64,000 bases of DNA from Priapulus caudatus (GCF_000485595.1 NW_014577334.1:61468-125467), one strand, 5' to 3'. Counted from the stretch's first letter, positions 1 through 16,435 are shown. Notes: a model not told the origin generated them from the letters alone. A program made the numbers and translations.

Positions 1-1607
1 GGTTACGTCAAGCAGTGTTTGCCAAACTAATACACCATAGAAATATAATACTTTAGTGCGTAGCGCGAACAATCGTTACAATGTATCCGCTGCGCATTCT
101 TCAGCTGCATGCTGTATAGTCCGCAATAGTCCGAGCCGACGCAGACCCAAGTAATCTGCGGCCGTGTCTATCTCAATCATGGAAAGCCACCTCCAGTTTG
201 GAGGTGGCACTTATAAGTAATATATGCGCCCGATATATACAATCCTATTGCGTGGAACTTACTTTAATCTGAACTTGAATCATTTATCTACGTGCATGCA
301 CGCTATGATGTCATGGTAGCGGCCACAACATAAGAATATACCAAGTTGTTAACCTAATGGTAAATATAAACATCATACGAAAATGGTCTGTCTTCATTCA
401 CATTTGTCAACCAATAAAAATCACTTCCGGTTACTTCGGCTATTCCCGATGTTCAAATATAGTCCGCGCCATCTATGGTTCGGTTAATCTTAATTATTTC
501 CGAGTGAACCCGAAACTACCGGAAGTGAATTTCATTTGCCGATCGAAATGAATATGGCCAAAAATATCGAAGTTACTCTTACTAGGATGAATTATTGCAT
601 GAAAACAAAGTTCTGAAACGGAGATAAAGTCTTCGGAAAGCGATATTGACAAACAGAAGGTCTGTACTTAATATTTTGGGTCGGATATACCCCCGTCACG
701 CCCTCAGTGATACTCGTTTCACCTATCCAATGCCCACAACAAAAATTGCAACAATTTTTACAAGGGTGACTGCAGACGATAAACCCGCACCCTCAGATTA
801 GCAAAGCGGAGTTATAGTCGAGCAAGGACCAGTATGAGCTGGTGCTCGATTTATTAGATTGGTCCCCGCCCGCCTGTACAATGCTCACTACATAAGATAA
901 ATGAACAGTGATACCAGTTGATTGCTGTACTTCGACGTACTCTGCTTTTATCATTATGTTAGCAAGCATACATTAAGACAATGATACGAGTAGGAGCGCT
1001 CCGGATAGTTACCGAGTCACAGTGTGTTCACATGTACGCGATCGTCAGAGACCACGGAGGTATTCTTACCCCCCCCCAAAAAAAAAAATTAACACTGATC
1101 TCAGAAATGGTCTCTGGATTTCTAAAATGGACGGAAATCAGCCGAACAGCGGAAATGTTTCGTGCCTGATAACCACGTAATGCTGGGTACTCTTCATCAA
1201 ATACAGTCAATACTTACTATAGAAATGGCTTCAGCATGCAAGGTCAAGGCTATAACCAACACCTCACCCTGTAAGTGAGAAGCAAGACTGACATCAATGT
1301 CTATGTGATGAAACATGGTCAAGCATGACAAAAATAAAAAAATAACTATAATAGATCTATAGCAAGTAGCCGTTCTTTAAAAAATCTGCCACGCTAACTA
1401 CAGACTGGTTGAAAAATGGCAGAAATCTTTTGTGAATCGTGTGTATTGATTACCGCATACATGTACATACTACTATACATATGTACTGCCAACAACATGG
1501 CAGATTGTTTTTAAGGATGCAAGGTCGTAAATAGATGTAACACAGTCAGGATAACGCAAGCACCCGATATTTTAATAAAACCAAGTACGGCTTCTTTTTA
1601 TTGGCAG
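1..1607. other. Upstream flank of STT3A, no gene recognised
   Basis: AT-rich sequence with no open frame that looks like a conserved protein. A 9-bp perfect stem with a 5-nt loop lies at 186-208 (GCCACCTCC / GGAGGTGGC). A good pyrimidine tract and AG end at 1607, 36 bases before the STT3A start codon, so a 5' untranslated exon probably lies somewhere in this stretch, but I could not locate it with confidence. Confidence 0.5.
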
Positions 1608-1625
1608 ATAAACAATAGAACGTGA

Positions 1626-4577
<2,952 letters not shown>

Positions 4578-6677
4578 CACTGCACGTCGTCGTCTTGCGC
4601 GTCAGTGTACATTTTGTTTAGGAGTAACTGCAAGGAGAGAGAAGAGATTCAATGGTCTGTCATGTCTCCTTTCTGGGAATAGTTGTTTTTGGTGAGGTGT
4701 TGAATACTGCTTGCCAATTTCCATAGGTGTCGGCTGTACTAAATCTGAGCACGTGTTTAGCCTAGTTGATTCGTTAGGCCAATACCTAGACATATTTGGC
4801 ATGTCTTGTTGTTTAAACAATGAAATTTCAGCATAACTGGTCACATCGTAATTTGTCAAGCACAAGTTTCTGGCATTAGGAGGGTGGCATTAACAATGTA
4901 TGGGTAGATGTGTCCGAACTGAAAAATACCAGTGATTGCAAAAGGCACAGCTTTATTTCGGTGTGAGTACTGTCTTTTTGTCGACAATAAAAAGTGGGTG
5001 TTAAATTTTTCTATATTGATCATATCCTTAATTGTAATCATAATCATAATAATAATAAATTTTTACAAAAAATAGAGCACACTTAGTCAGCACTCAGTCG
5101 TGCATCTTTTTTCTTACTTTCAACCATTAAGCATCTAATTGTTATAAAAATGTACAAAGGTAAACAACATTAATACGTGTCATTGGGCAGTTGACAGCGA
5201 TTCATATTTGATTCACTTCTGTATTTTACAGCAAGGTTAGCGTTTTTGCATTGCTAAAATTGGTCAACATAATCAATAAGATTGTCAACTAAAACCATAT
5301 CAATGTCAGAACTTGCCACTCACATCGTTGTGCCATAAGGCCAAAACAAAATATAGGTGTGGTTACGGTTTCCCGACCGACCCTATTTATTCCCAGCAAC
5401 CCTAAACATTTTATTGTCAATTTTCTTTAAAGTAAAATAAAGAAAAAAAGAAAAAAAAGAATTGGACAGTTCCTGCTTAAAAAGGCACAACGCACATCCT
5501 TCGGACATGGTTCGTAAATAAAATATTTCAAGAAAATAAAATGTTTTCCCTACCTACCTACCCTATTTTTTTTCGGCATGTAACGATAACCACACATATA
5601 TTTTGTTTTGGCCTAACCTCACATACATCCCTGAACATTAACAAGAGGATTTCCTGGAAGATTCCTTGTTCACTACTCATATCACTTCGTGAAGATGTAT
5701 ATGTGCACACCATTTACAAAGTAATTGATCATGTAGAGCAGCATTAAACTTTCAACTGTTTGCTTGTATTAAAAAAGAACAATAGACAACAGTACACAGC
5801 TGTACATAGACCAACAATGTAGTGTTGCTAGTATTACTTTACCTTCTGAATTCCCAACAATGTGTTTTTCAATAGTGTAATAAATACCAGAGCTAATAAT
5901 ACATGCATTATTAGGTGTTGGTAAAAACTAGATTTTCGCCCAGACCATTCTACTGTTTCTTACAAAATTAAGAAATTTTTATTTGCCCCTTACCTTTTAA
6001 TTCAAAATAAGGATTTTTTGCATTATGACCCTATTATTCAAAATACACTGGTACTTTCATGTGATATCATGAGTTAGAAATCAAAACTATAGCTCCTGTA
6101 CTGTCATCGAACAGCTAGTCATATATCATTTGGAAGGAAATTGTTTTCCCAATAAACTAATAAAATGTTTAGAGAGTTAAAACAACGTTCCTTGCTGGCT
6201 ACAGACTGATTTCAAAAATCTGAAAATTTGCATCTTTGAGTGTAGTTTCTCCCCACAGATGGCGGTCCTCACTGACACTTCAGTAAAAGCCACAAGTAAA
6301 CCCATTTATGTAGTAATCTAGACACTGCTTATCATTATTCAAGTTGCATCCGATTACTTGACGAGCTCAAACGAGGCTATATTTACATTGACAAACACAA
6401 AGTAAACTGTTTAAAAGTAAAACTGCAATCATGTTACTGTGTTAACAGAATGCAATTTTAAGACACATACAGATCAACTATAGAACAATATAAAATATAT
6501 TTTTGACATTTAAATGTAATAAAACGTTTTGCGTGAAATTTAATTAGACTTATAAATAAGAGGCCCGTTCTCAACAACCGCCTCTCCGAAATTTTGCGAG
6601 TGATGTACATATATCTAGCGATGTGGCAGCAATGTTGGCTAAACATCGAATTACCCTAGAAAACAGACGGCACACCA
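4578..6677. other. Convergent intergenic region STT3A / RBM7
   Basis: About 2.1 kb between the stop codons of two convergent genes. It is AT-rich and holds the 3' untranslated regions of both. Candidate polyadenylation signals are AATAAA at 4986-4991 for STT3A and TTTATT at 5978-5983 (AATAAA on the minus strand) for RBM7. No conserved open frame was recognised. Confidence 0.5.
4986..4991 (+). terminator. Candidate polyadenylation signal of STT3A
   Basis: AATAAA about 410 bases after the STT3A stop codon, followed by T-rich sequence. Assigned by motif and position only; further AATAAA motifs exist near 5518-5540. Confidence 0.4.
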
Positions 6678-8548
6678 CTACTTGTACTGATTGGACTGCG
6701 TTAGATCTCCCCTTTGCTCCCTACTATATGGTCGTTCTTCCCGCCTATCCCCATAGTGTCTTCCTCCCGTTCTGCTATGATGGCCGCCCTCCCGACTGCT
6801 ATATTGCTGCCCTTCATTATTGTGTCCATAATGGCCGTGGCTGCGACCGGTCTGTTGTCGGCCACCATCGTTCGGCGCTCTCCTGCGATCCTGAATCATG
6901 GCTGCCGGAGTCTCTCTCAACTGCTGCGTCAACGTTTCCAGCATCGCCCTCTGCTGGGTGATGACGTCGTCCTCCGCCCGGCGACCGTGATAACCGCCGG
7001 GATTGCGACCGCCGCCGTCTTGATTGTGCACGTTCCCTTGTCTGGACGCCGAACTTCGCGCGCTCGCCGAGCCGCCGTTGCGCGAGCTTGCGCGATCGTC
7101 CGGATGCCGCCAGTGGGGATCCTGACCGCGCTGACTCGAGTCGTGGCGCTGCAACTGTTGCTGGGTTTGCACGTTGCGCTCGACAAACTGACTGGCGTAC
7201 TGGCCGGGATAGTTCCCCAGCAAGCTGCCGACGAGATCGGCAGGGCAGGAGGACGAACGATGTAACCCTTGGCCGCCGTGATCGTCGTCGCGATAAGGCA
7301 GGCGGATGTCGTTTCGCTGCGGTTGGCCACAGATCGGGGAGTTACTCCCGCTCTGCTGTCCGCCCCCGCCGCGACTCTGCAACCTCAGCATCCTTCCCTC
7401 AAGCGAGATGCCGCTGAAGAGATCGAGCGTGTACGGCACCGACACGTCATCTCTGAAGGTGACGAAGCCAAACGGCCGGTTTTGTCCGCTCTCTTTGTCT
7501 TTCGGAATGCGAACCGATTCCAGTGGGCCTGCCTGGTGAATAAACGTGGACGTTAGGTTGTACTCAGCCTGACCGGATTTAAGATTAACACAGGTCTATT
7601 CATAGCCCGGCACCAATCATTGAGAAAATCTTGTGCATCTATATATGTATAAACTGTTGAATGACTACATGCCATATACAATAATTATCTTATGATGTTT
7701 TATTTGCTTTGTATTAAGTTTGAACTTTATGTTATATTATTCCAGCTTTGTTATTACTATATTAGAATTGCCCGCGGTTGGGTTCAAGGATAGAGAACAT
7801 GGGTCCCAATAAAACCAATGTCATTTACATCAATATAAATATAATATTATATCAATATCAGGGTTCTCCCTACATTGAGCAAACGGGGCGCGCGCGCCCC
7901 GTTTGGAAAAACTCCCCCCTGTTTCAATCGTTGCGCCCCGTTTAAATTACCTCCGCCCCGATTAACTTCCACCACAATAAAAGTTTGCCAGCGAGGGAAT
8001 CGATCGTCAAGAATTCCCATTCGACCAGGACACCCTGCGCGTGTATTTTTACCGTGCCACGCATCGCACTGGAGACAATACACAAGTACAACAGTCAACC
8101 TGTCCCACACCCACAACGACTCGGCTATCTTATATATATACAAAGAACCCCAAATACCGTCTATGGTGTGGTGACGATTCTACGCATTAATTAGTGGTAG
8201 CGGTAAAAAAACACGCCCCCGGACGCCCCTCCCCTCCCCCCTGTTTGAATTTCATCCTGGGAGAAACCCTGAATATAATATTAATAGGTTAGGGTTATGG
8301 TTAGGGTTAGGATTAGGGTTAGGGTTAGAATTAGGGTTAGGGTTAGGCACATTGGTTTTATTGGACCCATGTTCTCTATCCTTGGGCCCGTGGTTGGCAC
8401 TGGCCGCTGTGTAGGCCCCTATACAACATTATAAATTTGACGAGGCAAAGCCAAAGAAAATAAACAAGCAATTGAAGCATTGTAACGGCAAATAGACAAA
8501 ACACACTATATATATATATATATAATATATAATATATATATATATATA

Positions 8549-8592
<44 letters not shown>

Positions 8593-9738
8593 TATATGTT
8601 AAATGTATTCTTCGTTTTCTCTCGGAGAAATCATTGGCATTAACATTGTATTGTGGCATTGATCCAAGTCGCAGACACAGGCACTTGAAGCGTTTCAACT
8701 GTAAACACACGCCCGCCCGCCATTGCGCGCACACTGACACATAAAATATATAGCAGGTAAGAAAGCGTGCGCCAGGAATTCGATCGCACGCTCGCTTGAT
8801 TACACACGATTACAACAGAAATACTCAACCTTGACGACTCCATCTTTGCTGCTAATTGAAGTACAGTGGTTCACTTGTTGTAGAAATATTATGTCTCACT
8901 TCGAAACAGAGCTGTGCCCACGCAAAATCACGAATTAAATCATGGAATTCTCGGCGATTGCTAGCACTGCCGCGCAGGAGTTGTAACAACTTCGGGATCT
9001 GGAGATCCCCTACCGGCCGTATTCGTGACGTCATTTTTGAACAGGCATGCCTCCGGCGACCGCGTTGGCGACTCGACTCGCTCCATGCTCCAACTATCAG
9101 ACTGTACACTCCGATGTACTGTCTTGAAAACGTGCAGAGGTAACGAAAGTTGGTCCCGTCTATGGTATCTATAGCAACGCCCCCCCTGGCGGCTTTGACG
9201 GGAAAGCAGACACATGGGAGGCGGAAAGCAACGTTGTGTTACCCAAACTGCAACTGCGCCGGCCTTCCCACCATGTACTTTAAGGTTGTTAGCAATCGCG
9301 CGCGAGCGAGTGCTAGCAATCAGCGAGAATTTCATGATTTAATTCGTGATTTTGCGTGGCAGCAGCTCTGTTTCGAAGTGAGACATTAATATTTCTACAA
9401 CAAGTGAACACTGTCATTCAATGTAGCAGCAAAGATGGAGTCGTAAGTTGAGTATTTCGTGTTGTAATCGTGTGTAATCAAGCGAGCGTGCGAGCGATTC
9501 CTTGCGCAGCGGCTTTCTTACCTGCTATATATTTATGTGTCAGTGTGCGCGCAATGGCGGCGGCGTGTGTTTACAGTTGAAACGCTTCAAGTGCCTGTGG
9601 AGTGTGGTCGCAGAGCCAGTCTGAGACGATTGGAAATTGGTATACCTGGAGAAACAGCTCAAACAGAAGCTCTTCTGTGACATCTTTGGCTAAGTTTCCA
9701 CACCAAATTGTTCTTTTGTCCTTATCGCTATCTCCCAT
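6678..9738 (-). CDS. RBM7: RBM7/RBM11-like RRM protein (NEXT complex subunit)
   Basis: Two coding exons on the minus strand: 9738-9646 (31 codons, ends CAG|gtata) and 7532-6678 (acceptor ttcaccag), phase 0, 315 aa in total. Residues ~9-86 form one RRM: RNP2 is TIWCGNL, then VTEELLFELF, AGPLESVRIPKDK, and RNP1 is RPFGFVTF, followed by VSVPYTLDLFSGISLEGR. This matches the RBM7/RBM11 family, where RBM7 is the RNA-binding subunit of the nuclear exosome targeting (NEXT) complex. The C-terminal 230 residues are low-complexity, rich in R, S, G, Q, H and Y, with a YSREQR patch also seen in RBM7. I chose the second in-frame ATG (MGDSDKDK) because it fits the family N-terminus. The 2.1-kb intron is filled with repeats. 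Confidence 0.9.
7858..8272. mobile_element. Nested TIR element (MITE), hAT-like ends
   Basis: The ends are inverted copies of each other: TCAGGGTTCTCCC at 7858 and GGGAGAAACCCTGA ending at 8272 (one extra base). The interior is GC-rich with C runs and a GCGCGCGC palindrome and encodes nothing recognisable. The CAGGG start resembles hAT-type ends, but I see no clean 8-bp target duplication. It sits inside a second inverted-repeat element. Confidence 0.6.
8287..8347 (+). repeat. Interstitial TTAGGG-type tract
   Basis: About ten units of TTAGGG with a few variants (TTATGG, TTAGGA, TTAGAA) next to the nested TIR element. TTAGGG is the common animal telomere repeat. Flanking gene structure continues on both sides, so this is internal and not a chromosome end. 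Confidence 0.85.
8503..8597. repeat. TA microsatellite
   Basis: A nearly pure run of TA dinucleotides with occasional AA breaks, in the RBM7 intron. Confidence 0.9.
8676..9599. mobile_element. Large inverted repeat, arms about 290 bp
   Basis: The left arm (~8676-8965) and right arm (~9312-9599) are inverted copies. Shared blocks include CAGGCACTTGAAGCGTTTCA, GCACGCTCGCTTGATTACAC, CTCCATCTTTGCTGCTA and ACGCAAAATCACGAATTAAA. The unique centre is about 350 bp. No transposase frame was recognised and the arms have small differences, so this looks like a foldback-type element or an old inverted duplication. The right arm ends about 45 bp from the RBM7 exon 1 donor. Confidence 0.7.
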
Positions 9739-10598
9739 TTTCTCTAAGAAGACAGAAAAGAGGGTAGTCGTGGAAAATATCAATTGGGGACTTGAAGTTG
9801 AAGTTCAAGATTTGTAAAAGCGGTTTCACCGCCACCATTTAAACGATAAATGCGCCCTCTCTCGGGCCACAGGCGGCAGCACCGTTTATGTTTACAAACA
9901 TAAACAGGACTTGGCATGGGAGAATTTCATTGTCTGGATGTCAAAGGTAACCTCTATGTTCGTAACTTCTGAAGCGAATCACGTAATACTGTGCAGTATA
10001 TTAGTAATCTACATATACTATAGATTAAGCATACTTTGATTATTAAAGTTTCTATATGTTGTAAATAATGAAAAACTGCATGAGTAAAATGGCAAAACGT
10101 CATTCGCATCTGCTGCTATCTGATGCGGGTTTCTGCTTGGTTGCATTGGTGATCAGCTGTAGCTGTTCATCGCTGTATGCGTGCATGCGTGAACTGACCT
10201 TGGTTTGACTCACGTGCTGGATGCGAGGCGAAAGTAAATTGCAACCTAACGCGAATACAACATGGTAAATTCGTCATCTATTCTTGACCTACATGCTACG
10301 TGGTTATTTTTTTAGTATGAAGTAATAATGTACTGCCACTAGTACTGCCGTTACTTATGTTGTGAGCGTGTTACTGGCGAGATAGTTCTACAAGTTACAA
10401 CCATGGCTTTGTAGAATTGCTGTAGAGTCATGTTAACGACTATGGAAATATTTAGGTGCATGTTTAGCAAAGTTCTGCAAATAGTGTGATAATTATGTGG
10501 TGTGCCAGATGGCTCGAGCTATTTTGTGTGATAACATACAAGAATTTTTCTTCATATGTTACAGACATTTATATCATACATCAGCTTCGTAACAAAGA
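9739..10598. promoter_or_regulatory. Divergent promoter region RBM7 / TBCEL
   Basis: 860 bp separate two divergently read start codons, so both transcripts must begin here or very near. An AG acceptor at 10563-10564 with a pyrimidine tract suggests that TBCEL has a 5' untranslated exon ending upstream, possibly at the GTAAAT donor near 10265. No TATA box stands out. The promoter role is inferred from geometry. Confidence 0.55.
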
Positions 10599-13500
10599 AT
10601 GGATGCTGAAAACGTTCCTAGTATGGGATCAGGGAGATCCCTGATTAAAGCAATGCTAGAAAAGTTCCAGGCAATGAATAGTTTGAATCATGATGAATCT
10701 GTCTGCAAGATTTTCATTTCTGGTTCTCCTGGCAAACGAGGTATTATTTTGTTGATAATGTTGATTAGAAATGTGTAAATATTTTGAAGTGCATGTCATT
10801 ATCGAAAATATCTTCTAAATATCGTCATGGTGTTTAAATAAACACCAACTGTGTTGTTGTAATAGAACCAGCGAAGGGTACGTATACTGCTGCATTGTAT
10901 ATACACTGAATAATTATGAGACATTACAAGATTAATTAAAACTAGATAGCAAGAAACGCAGACCCTTGTTAGTCATCCTGTAATGCAATATAAGAGGGCC
11001 TGCTAATAACATTTCCTTTGAGAATGTAATATCCGTGCAGACTTTGTGGCTTCTGGTTAGTCTCCCAACAGGCCTGCATACAATTGTAGAGAGAAGACAA
11101 GTATATGTTGACACTGTATGCGTTCATCTCGTTTCCTGCAGGCAGAGGCTGCTTGTAAATTTAGTGTTATTTCTTTGGCAATCACAGAGGATGGAGAGGT
11201 GTTAATTCCACCTGTTGTTGTGATGGACAACCAGGGCATTAGTGAAGCAGGGAGCATACAAGAGATCACAAAGCTCTGCCGCGGTGTTAGGGAATTGGAC
11301 ATATCATATAACCTCATCACTGATATATCTGAGGTATGATACTCCTTAATTGTTTATTCATGGTATTCTGTATAGTGCCTTTGAATGATTTCATTTTGCC
11401 AACTGATTATTTTTTATTATTGTCATTCAAATTTCTGACATGTTACAATCTTCTATTGCTCCAGGTTGCACGTTAATAGTAGTGATAGGCTCATAGGTGT
11501 CCAAAGAACAATTGTGGATATTCTGCACTGTTAGTAATTTGTTTATACTTACTATCCATGTGGTCGAAATCATGCTGTATAACAAGGACTTTTCCAAATT
11601 CTATTCAATAGATCAGAAAATAATTATTCACAAAGGTCTGCGCTTATGCATATTATAAGGTTGCCAGTAAATGCCTTGTACCTAGTTAGCTCTTTAATTT
11701 TTAATTAAGCTAACATGTGGTAGCTTGTAGTTTCCATGGTGATAGGCAGCTGCTAACTCCTTTGTGGCAGAAGGCTGACAGGTGCCAGCTCTACGGCTGC
11801 CTGGCACATACCTGTTAATGGGTACAAAGCCAGCTGTGGTAGAGGAAATAGAAATGGCTGTGGGAACAACCACTGAGGTACTAATCAAGGGAAATAGTAC
11901 CTCTGTGGGGGACACTTAACACGTGTGTAGTAGTTAGTCTAGCATACACCAGTGCACATGTGTTAGCAGCACACTGCAAATAACATAGACACACCATTCA
12001 TGCCAACATGTATAGTGCAATCAAACCTCTATAGTCCAGACACCATGCAGTTTCAAGGAGGTATCAGTGTTTGATCTAGCAATATTTAGGCTTAGAGTAT
12101 GTAAGATACTATATTATAGACATTGTTAGACCAACAAATTGAAGATAGTATTGACTTCATGGCTACCATAAACATGTTTTCAACTTGGGCATAAAAGCTA
12201 GTTTACATTGTTCATGAGGTGGCCTTAGGCTATAAGGAATTAGGCAGCTGTCAATCTTGTTGCTGCTGTAGAATCTAGTACATTGACCTATAGCTGTTAC
12301 TCAGGTTAGTAAACCTGGTTTGTTTACATAGGATACTCTCCAGGTTTTAGGAAAATTTTTATGGATTTTTAATTTTCAACTTTATTCGATGGCTCCACCT
12401 GTGTACATGCTCATTTATCCATATAACGGTACATGTGAACTGTCAGAGCGTTTTGCTTGCCCGCGTACATGTGTAGTGAGCCGCGGCTGACGTCAGAAAA
12501 ACGCTGATTTCTCCGTTCCAATTTCTGACTTAGTAGTCGATGTATAAATGGATATTTCTCTGTGATCACAACTCAGAATAATTTAATTTTCCACTCGTTT
12601 TAATGGTAACATATTGCTGTAAAAAAGCGCGTCAGGGATTGTTATTAAGTGCCGTATTTTATGAGTTATGTCTCTTTATTCGCAAAATTTTTTAATTCAA
12701 ACGTGCGACTTGAATTTTAGGCAGTTTTTTTATTATTTTTCTCAGTAAATATGAAACTTAAAGAAGAATCCTGATGCGCTATTTTGGTACATATTGTGCT
12801 TAACATGTGGCGAAAATTTTGTATCCTCACTCTTTCTGGTAATTGAGAAATATCCCAAATACCATTTTTACATAAAAATTCAAAATTTGTGTGGTAACAT
12901 AATTAGGTGCTGGAAATTTCATGAAATTTTTTGGCTTGAGCATAGAGATATATCTCCTCTATAAATAAAACAAGTGATTGATTCGATTGATTCGTCAATA
13001 AACGTTTACTCTTCATTAGAGCAATACCCGTGCAAACGGTTGAGAGTATCCTTAATCAGAATATATATCAGAGAGCGCGTGTGTGCGCGCGCACACGCGC
13101 ANNNNNNNNNNAAATTTTTTGAAATTAGACCACCTTAGATGCGTTTTCTGCGCGAGCAGGGGGGTCCGGACCCCTGGACCCCCCCCCCCCCTGTACACGC
13201 CCCACGTGTAGCGTCACCGTTAGTAATGCCCTGTCAGCTTCAGTACTCGGTCAGATACGTAGAAATCGCACAACGTTAAACGTGCTATCGTATCAGGAGT
13301 CGATTGATCAATATTGATCAATCTTGATAGACTCCTGATCGTATATATATGTACATGTTTTTTTTCCACTGGCCTTATCAAGTCATAAAATTTCCTAAAT
13401 AAATCTCCGTTTACGTCAAAAGCGACGTCGGGAGATTGCAGCTTGGCTGTGATATTTTGGTTCGGGGCCAAAAAAGTTTTTTTGGGGGGGTGGCATTTGA

Positions 13501-14809
13501 TTTGCTGACTTGCGACGATTATATTGTCGTGTTTTGACCCGCTAAACGTGGCAGTTGCGGAGGTGGAGGTGGTTTATTTGTGCGTTCAATGTGACTTTGT
13601 GGTGATCGAACGCAATATGTGTGACAGTAGGTGTGCTGACTGGCTCTCCCCTGAACTCCGTAATGTTTCTATTCCATAACGGGTCAAATCCACAATGTAT
13701 TTAATCCATGTGTCTAATCGACAAAAACAAACCTTGTTTACATGGTAAGAGGGCCTATACGTGTTTGCATCGCTATTTAAGCGTCCTACGCGTTTGTGTG
13801 GAGTAATATTGACACATATGCCATATATCAATTAGGGCATGCCAATATAGTACGTAAATAAGCCGAAATTCTTATAACTTTGCTAATACCTATTTTAAAA
13901 CTAAAGTAACTTTGCTAAAATTTTGCTTAAGTTAGCAAATAAAAAATTCAAAATAAAAAAATAAAAAAAATAGAAAAATGAAAAATCGGTAAAAATTTTC
14001 CTAAAACCTTGAGAGTATCTCTTTTTCATTCTTTTTCATTTTACCGATTTTTCATTTTCAACTTTATTCGATGGCTAACACTATGTGCCTGGCACATGTG
14101 CTCATTTCTCCCTATAAGTATAACATAACATGTGAACTGTCAGAGCGTTTTGCTTGCCCGCGTACATGGTAGTGAGCCGCGGCTGACGTCAGAAAAACGC
14201 TGATTTCTCCGTTCCAATTTCTGACTTAGTAGTCGATGTATAAATGGATATTTCTCTGTGATTACAACTCGGAATAATTTAATTTTACCCTCGTTTTAAT
14301 GGTAACATATTGCTGTAAAAAAGAGCGTCAGGGATTGTTATTAAGTGCCGTATTTTATGAGTTATGTCTCTTTATTCGCAAAGATTTTTTTAATTCAAAC
14401 GTGCGACTTGAATTTTAGGCAGTTTTTTTATTATTTTTCTCAGTAAATATGAAACTTAAAGAAGAATCCTGATGCGCTATTTTGGTACATATTGTGCTTA
14501 ACATGTGGCGAAAATTTTGTATCCTCACTCTTTCTGGTAATTGAGAAATATCCCAAATACCATTTTTACATAAAAATTCAAAATTTGTGTGGTAACATAA
14601 TTAGGTGCTGGAAATTTTATGAATTTTTTTGCCTTGAGCATAGAGATATATCTCCTCTATAAATAAAACAAGTGATTGATTCGATTGATTCGTCAATAAA
14701 CGTTTACTCTTCATTAGAGCAATACCCGTGCAAACGGTTGAGAGTATCCTTAATCAGAATATATATCAGAGAGCGCGTGTGTGCGCGCGCACACGCGCAT
14801 GCACGCACG

Positions 14810-14875
<66 letters not shown>

Positions 14876-14878
14876 ACA

Positions 14879-14911
<33 letters not shown>

Positions 14912-16272
14912 AATATATATATATATTATTTTATGTGGTGTTTGTACATATCTTGATATCTTTATCGTGAGATTATGAAACTCTCCAACAGTAGAGAGAA
15001 GAGAAATTGTTTTCCTCCTATGTGTGAGTCAACAACCGGGCAATAAGTCATATCAAGTGCATGTTTTGGAAAGCGGTTGCAGCAATCGTTGTCCCTTATC
15101 TCTCACCATTTGCTCTCACACATCTCAGATCTGTCTTTTAAGCTATTTATAGTAATGTTAGATAATAGCTCAGCAACGTTTTAAAGTTGCTTGTAAGTGT
15201 AGGATTGCTGCAAAATAGTGTCAATAATAATTACTATGCATTCTAGAAGATATTGTGCAAATATTTATATAATAATGTATGTGCGTTTGTTTATTCTATG
15301 TAGGTGATGAAGGTTGTTACTGAGATGCCCAGACTGACGTTTCTAAATATGAGCACAAATGACCTCGGTGACTTCAGCTGTACAGATAATCTCCCAGTGA
15401 TGCCTAAGATACGATACCTGGCCCTGAACAAAACCAGAGCCCCATGGAAGCATATCCAGAAACTTCTAGATCTGATGCCAAAGTAAGAATTAAGGCTTTA
15501 CTCTTATTTTAAACATGCACTCTGCACCTGCGTTGACTTCAATGTGCATTATGTATGATTTAACTATATTAATTTTGCTTAGCACATGTTGTCTACAGTA
15601 TAGTTTCTTGATTGATACGATTTCAAGTTAGATAGAATCAAAGCTAGTTTTATTCATTTTCTCTGGATTAACTTTTGTGGTTCCTTTCTTCTGCACACTA
15701 ATCTTTCAATAGAACTAGTTGATTTGAATCGTGTGATGTATCAGATTTTGTGTTTGAAATGAATATGACGTATATATAATTCACTGATAAATAATGTTTT
15801 GTTATTAATAGTTTCTAAACGTTTTTTTATCCACAGTTTAAAGGAACTCCATCTTAGCTTGGTTGGTAAAAGTACAGTGCCAGTGAGTGACACCTGCTAC
15901 CCTAGTGTTGAACATCTGTCATTCAATAGCAATGGTGTCACCGAATGGGCTGAAATATGCAAGCTAGGTATGTGATTCTAACCCAGTGGTTACTAATCCA
16001 CTCTAGGTGTGTGTACTATATGTATTAGCCAGAATAATAAAAGTTAGTTACTTTATTACTGTGTTTGAAATTAAATGAACCCGAGTTAAAAATCGTTGGT
16101 GAGTAACTTTTTCATGTGTTATATGTTAATCGTAATTATTACTTTAAGGTGGTCATTATTTCATGGTTTATATATTTTCAAAATACATTTATTAAATTAT
16201 TATAAATTTGATATGAAGACCAGAATTGTGTATGGAAAATAAGTTTTGTGGAGGCTTTTGGAATGCACATTA

Positions 16273-16307
<35 letters not shown>

Positions 16308-16397
16308 TTAACAATCTACTATTCTATTTCAGGTGACATGAAGACCAGAATTGTGTATGGAAAATAAGTTTTGTGGAGGCTTTTGGAATGCACATTA

Positions 16398-16435
<38 letters not shown>

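Larger units (their letters stand above)
7533..9645 (-). other. RBM7 intron 1, filled with repeats
   Basis: The intron contains an outer inverted-repeat element (arms 7786-7822 and 8350-8386), a nested TIR element (7858-8272), a TTAGGG-type tract (8287-8347), a TA microsatellite (8503-8597) and a large inverted repeat (arms ~8676-8965 and ~9312-9599). No further coding exon is needed, since the two flanking exons join in phase 0 within the RRM. Confidence 0.75.

Noticed and set aside
186-208. Perfect stem-loop upstream of STT3A
   Set aside because: Nine base pairs with a 5-nt loop can occur by chance; it is not the histone 3' stem-loop and no gene end lies beside it.
8287-8347. Chromosome end suggested by TTAGGG units
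   Set aside because: The tract is short, degenerate and inside an RBM7 intron with genes on both sides.
10866-11145. TBCEL exon 2 starting at the first AG (11141)
   Set aside because: Joining there in phase 1 gives an immediate stop (GGC AGA GGC TGC TTG TAA); the AG at 11144-11145 keeps the frame.
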